A stretch of DNA of 5,566 nucleotides from contig JANQKX010000182.1 of the NCBI GenBank assembly GCA_028280915.1, positions 1 to 5,566 on the forward strand, in the 5' to 3' direction. This document shows, one piece after another, positions 4,282 to 5,566 of the stretch; positions within the stretch are counted from its first letter, which is position 1, and every line of letters begins with the position of its first letter. The translations under genes and the position numbers were made by a program. This stretch comes from Kiloniellaceae bacterium (GTDB lineage Bacteria; Pseudomonadota; Alphaproteobacteria; Kiloniellales; Kiloniellaceae). The notes beneath the pieces are model-generated. The model was not told the origin of the DNA. It was given only the letters and a program-made list of their open reading frames with translations, and ran no database searches.

Positions 4282-5566
4282 CTACCCAACCGGATCAGTC
4301 TCCGCCAGGGCCATTTCCAAAATCCGCGCCACATGCAGCGCCTGTCTGCCGCTGCCGTCGAAGATCTGATGGCGGCAGGACGTACCGTCGGCAATCAACA
4401 AGGTCTCTTCATCGCATTGGCGGACGGCCGGCAGGAGGTCCTGTTCCGCCATTTGCAAGGAAACCCCACGGGTTTTTGTAGCATATCCGAAGGCGCCTGC
4501 CATCCCGCAACAGCTTGTCTCGGGAATCTCCAAGTCCAAATGGGGGATCATGGCCAGGGTGTCCTTTACCGTCCCCATGGCATTGAACGCCTTTTGGTGG
4601 CAGTGGCCGTGCAATAGCGCCTTCCGCGCGAGGGGTTTTAGGAGCAGCTTCGGTTTTTCCCGAGCCAGGAACTCTTCCAACAGGAACGCGGAGTCGGCGA
4701 TCATCCGGCTGTCTTCACCGGGCAGCAAGACGGTCAGCTCGTCCCGCAGGGTCAAGAGGCAGGAGGGTTCCAGACCGACGATCACCGCGCCTTCCCGTAT
4801 CAAGGGCAGATAGGCGGCCAGAAGGCGCCGCGCTTCCACGTGAGCCTGGTCCACCACGCCGGCGGTCAAAAAGGTGCGCCCGCAACATAAAGGCCGTCGC
4901 GACCCGTCGCAGGGCCGCGGGGACAAAACCCGATAGCCGCCGGCCAGCAGCACCCGCCGCGCCGCGGTCAGGTTTTCCGGCTCGAAATAGCTGGAAAAGG
5001 TATCTCCGAAAAGGATCACCGTCTTGGCATTTGAGGGACCCTCGGATTCCGGAAAGCGGGGCGGCCGGCCACGCCAGGCGGGCAGCTGGCGCGCGCGGGA
5101 AAAGCCTGTTGGACCTTCCAGCAAGGCGGCCAATCCGGGCAGATGGTTGCGCAGATTAAAGGCCCAAGGCAGGGCGGCGGCGACGGGCGCGTAGCGGGGC
5201 AGCCAGGCGACGAGGCGGTCGTGCAAGGAAAGCCCTTTCGCCTTGACCCGCGCCGCTGCGATCTCGATTTTCATTTTGGCCATGTCCACGCCCGTGGGGC
5301 ATTCGCGCTTGCAGGCCTTGCAGCCCACGCAGAGTTCCAGGGCTTCCCAGGTTTCGTCGGCCGTCAGCGCGTCGGGACCCAGCTGACCGGAAAGCGCCAG
5401 GCGAAGCGTGTTCGCCCGCCCCCGGGTCAGATCCTTTTCGTTCCGGGTGACACGATAGGAGGGGCACATGGCGCCACCGCTGAGTTTGCGGCAGGCGCCG
5501 TTGTTGTTGCACATCTCCACGGCCCCTTGAAAGCCGCCCCCTCCGCCCGGCCAGGCGGACCAATCG
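4282..5566 (-). CDS. FAD-linked oxidase with Fe-S domains, C-terminal part (2-hydroxy-acid dehydrogenase type), cut by window edge
   Basis: The frame is open from the right edge to TAG at 4284-4282, giving 427 residues that begin mid-protein with DWSAWPGGGGG. Homologues are fusions of roughly 900-1000 residues, with an N-terminal FAD-binding GlcD-like half (off the window) and a GlcF-like half seen here. They oxidise 2-hydroxy acids such as D-lactate, glycolate or D-2-hydroxyglutarate, passing electrons through Fe-S clusters to the respiratory chain. Numbering from the window edge, the first ferredoxin-like site has C19, C25 and C34 (N22 where a fourth Cys is usual). The second is complete, C79-x2-C-x2-C-x3-C89-P. 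Two CCG-type cysteine-rich repeats follow, with C219 and CCG at 227-229, then C269, C322 in HGHCHQKA and CCG at 352-354. The end has GTSCRHQI (394-401). A GlcF/GlpC-like role for this half is well supported; the exact substrate cannot be told. Confidence 0.9.
   Translation of the reverse strand, partial: DWSAWPGGGGGFQGAVEMCNNNGACRKLSGGAMCPSYRVTRNEKDLTRGRANTLRLALSGQLGPDALTADETWEALELCVGCKACKRECPTGVDMAKMKIEIAAARVKAKGLSLHDRLVAWLPRYAPVAAALPWAFNLRNHLPGLAALLEGPTGFSRARQLPAWRGRPPRFPESEGPSNAKTVILFGDTFSSYFEPENLTAARRVLLAGGYRVLSPRPCDGSRRPLCCGRTFLTAGVVDQAHVEARRLLAAYLPLIREGAVIVGLEPSCLLTLRDELTVLLPGEDSRMIADSAFLLEEFLAREKPKLLLKPLARKALLHGHCHQKAFNAMGTVKDTLAMIPHLDLEIPETSCCGMAGAFGYATKTRGVSLQMAEQDLLPAVRQCDEETLLIADGTSCRHQIFDGSGRQALHVARILEMALAETDPVG

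Overview
The window reads as ordinary chromosomal DNA of a GC-rich alphaproteobacterium, most likely of the Rhodospirillales type. The clues are protein style (DUF1127 domains, an alphaproteobacterial D-amino-acid transaminase, PrmA, a large FAD/Fe-S oxidase with the CNNNGAC motif), high GC, and GTG and TTG starts. No mobile element, CRISPR array, rRNA or tRNA was recognised. The assignment to an order is inference.

Layout. Bases 1-645 (minus strand) hold the N-terminal third of an Xaa-Pro aminopeptidase whose 3' end lies off the left edge. Bases 646-960 form a divergent intergenic region with a candidate promoter for the peptidase and a small tandem/inverted repeat. At 961-1554 (plus) is a 197-residue protein with two DUF1127 domains, followed by a strong intrinsic terminator at 1591-1620. 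A roughly 100-base leader with nested GGGCCA/TGGCCC inverted repeats precedes a D-amino-acid transaminase gene (1774-2628, plus). That gene overlaps by 56 bases, tail to tail, the minus-strand prmA (2573-3508), which encodes ribosomal protein L11 methyltransferase. Upstream of prmA on the minus strand lie a GntR/FCD regulator (3568-4254, TTG start) and the C-terminal half or less of a large FAD-linked, Fe-S-cluster oxidase (4282 to beyond the right edge).

How the genes relate. The oxidase and the GntR regulator are 27 bases apart on the same strand and are probably co-transcribed. The regulator is therefore a good candidate to control the oxidase in response to a 2-hydroxy acid such as lactate, glycolate or 2-hydroxyglutarate. 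prmA starts 59 bases further on and may share the transcript. prmA and the aminopeptidase point the same way but are separated by the oppositely oriented DUF1127 and transaminase genes. The peptidase (dipeptide and proline peptide turnover), the transaminase (D-alanine/D-glutamate exchange for the cell wall) and PrmA (L11 methylation) are housekeeping functions with no obvious shared pathway.

No new multi-gene system is evident. The points most worth checking are the duplicated DUF1127 protein, the structured leader and start-overlapping short ORF before the transaminase gene, the His-to-Phe change in the transaminase carboxylate trap, the three-cysteine first cluster site in the oxidase, and the prmA/transaminase overlap.
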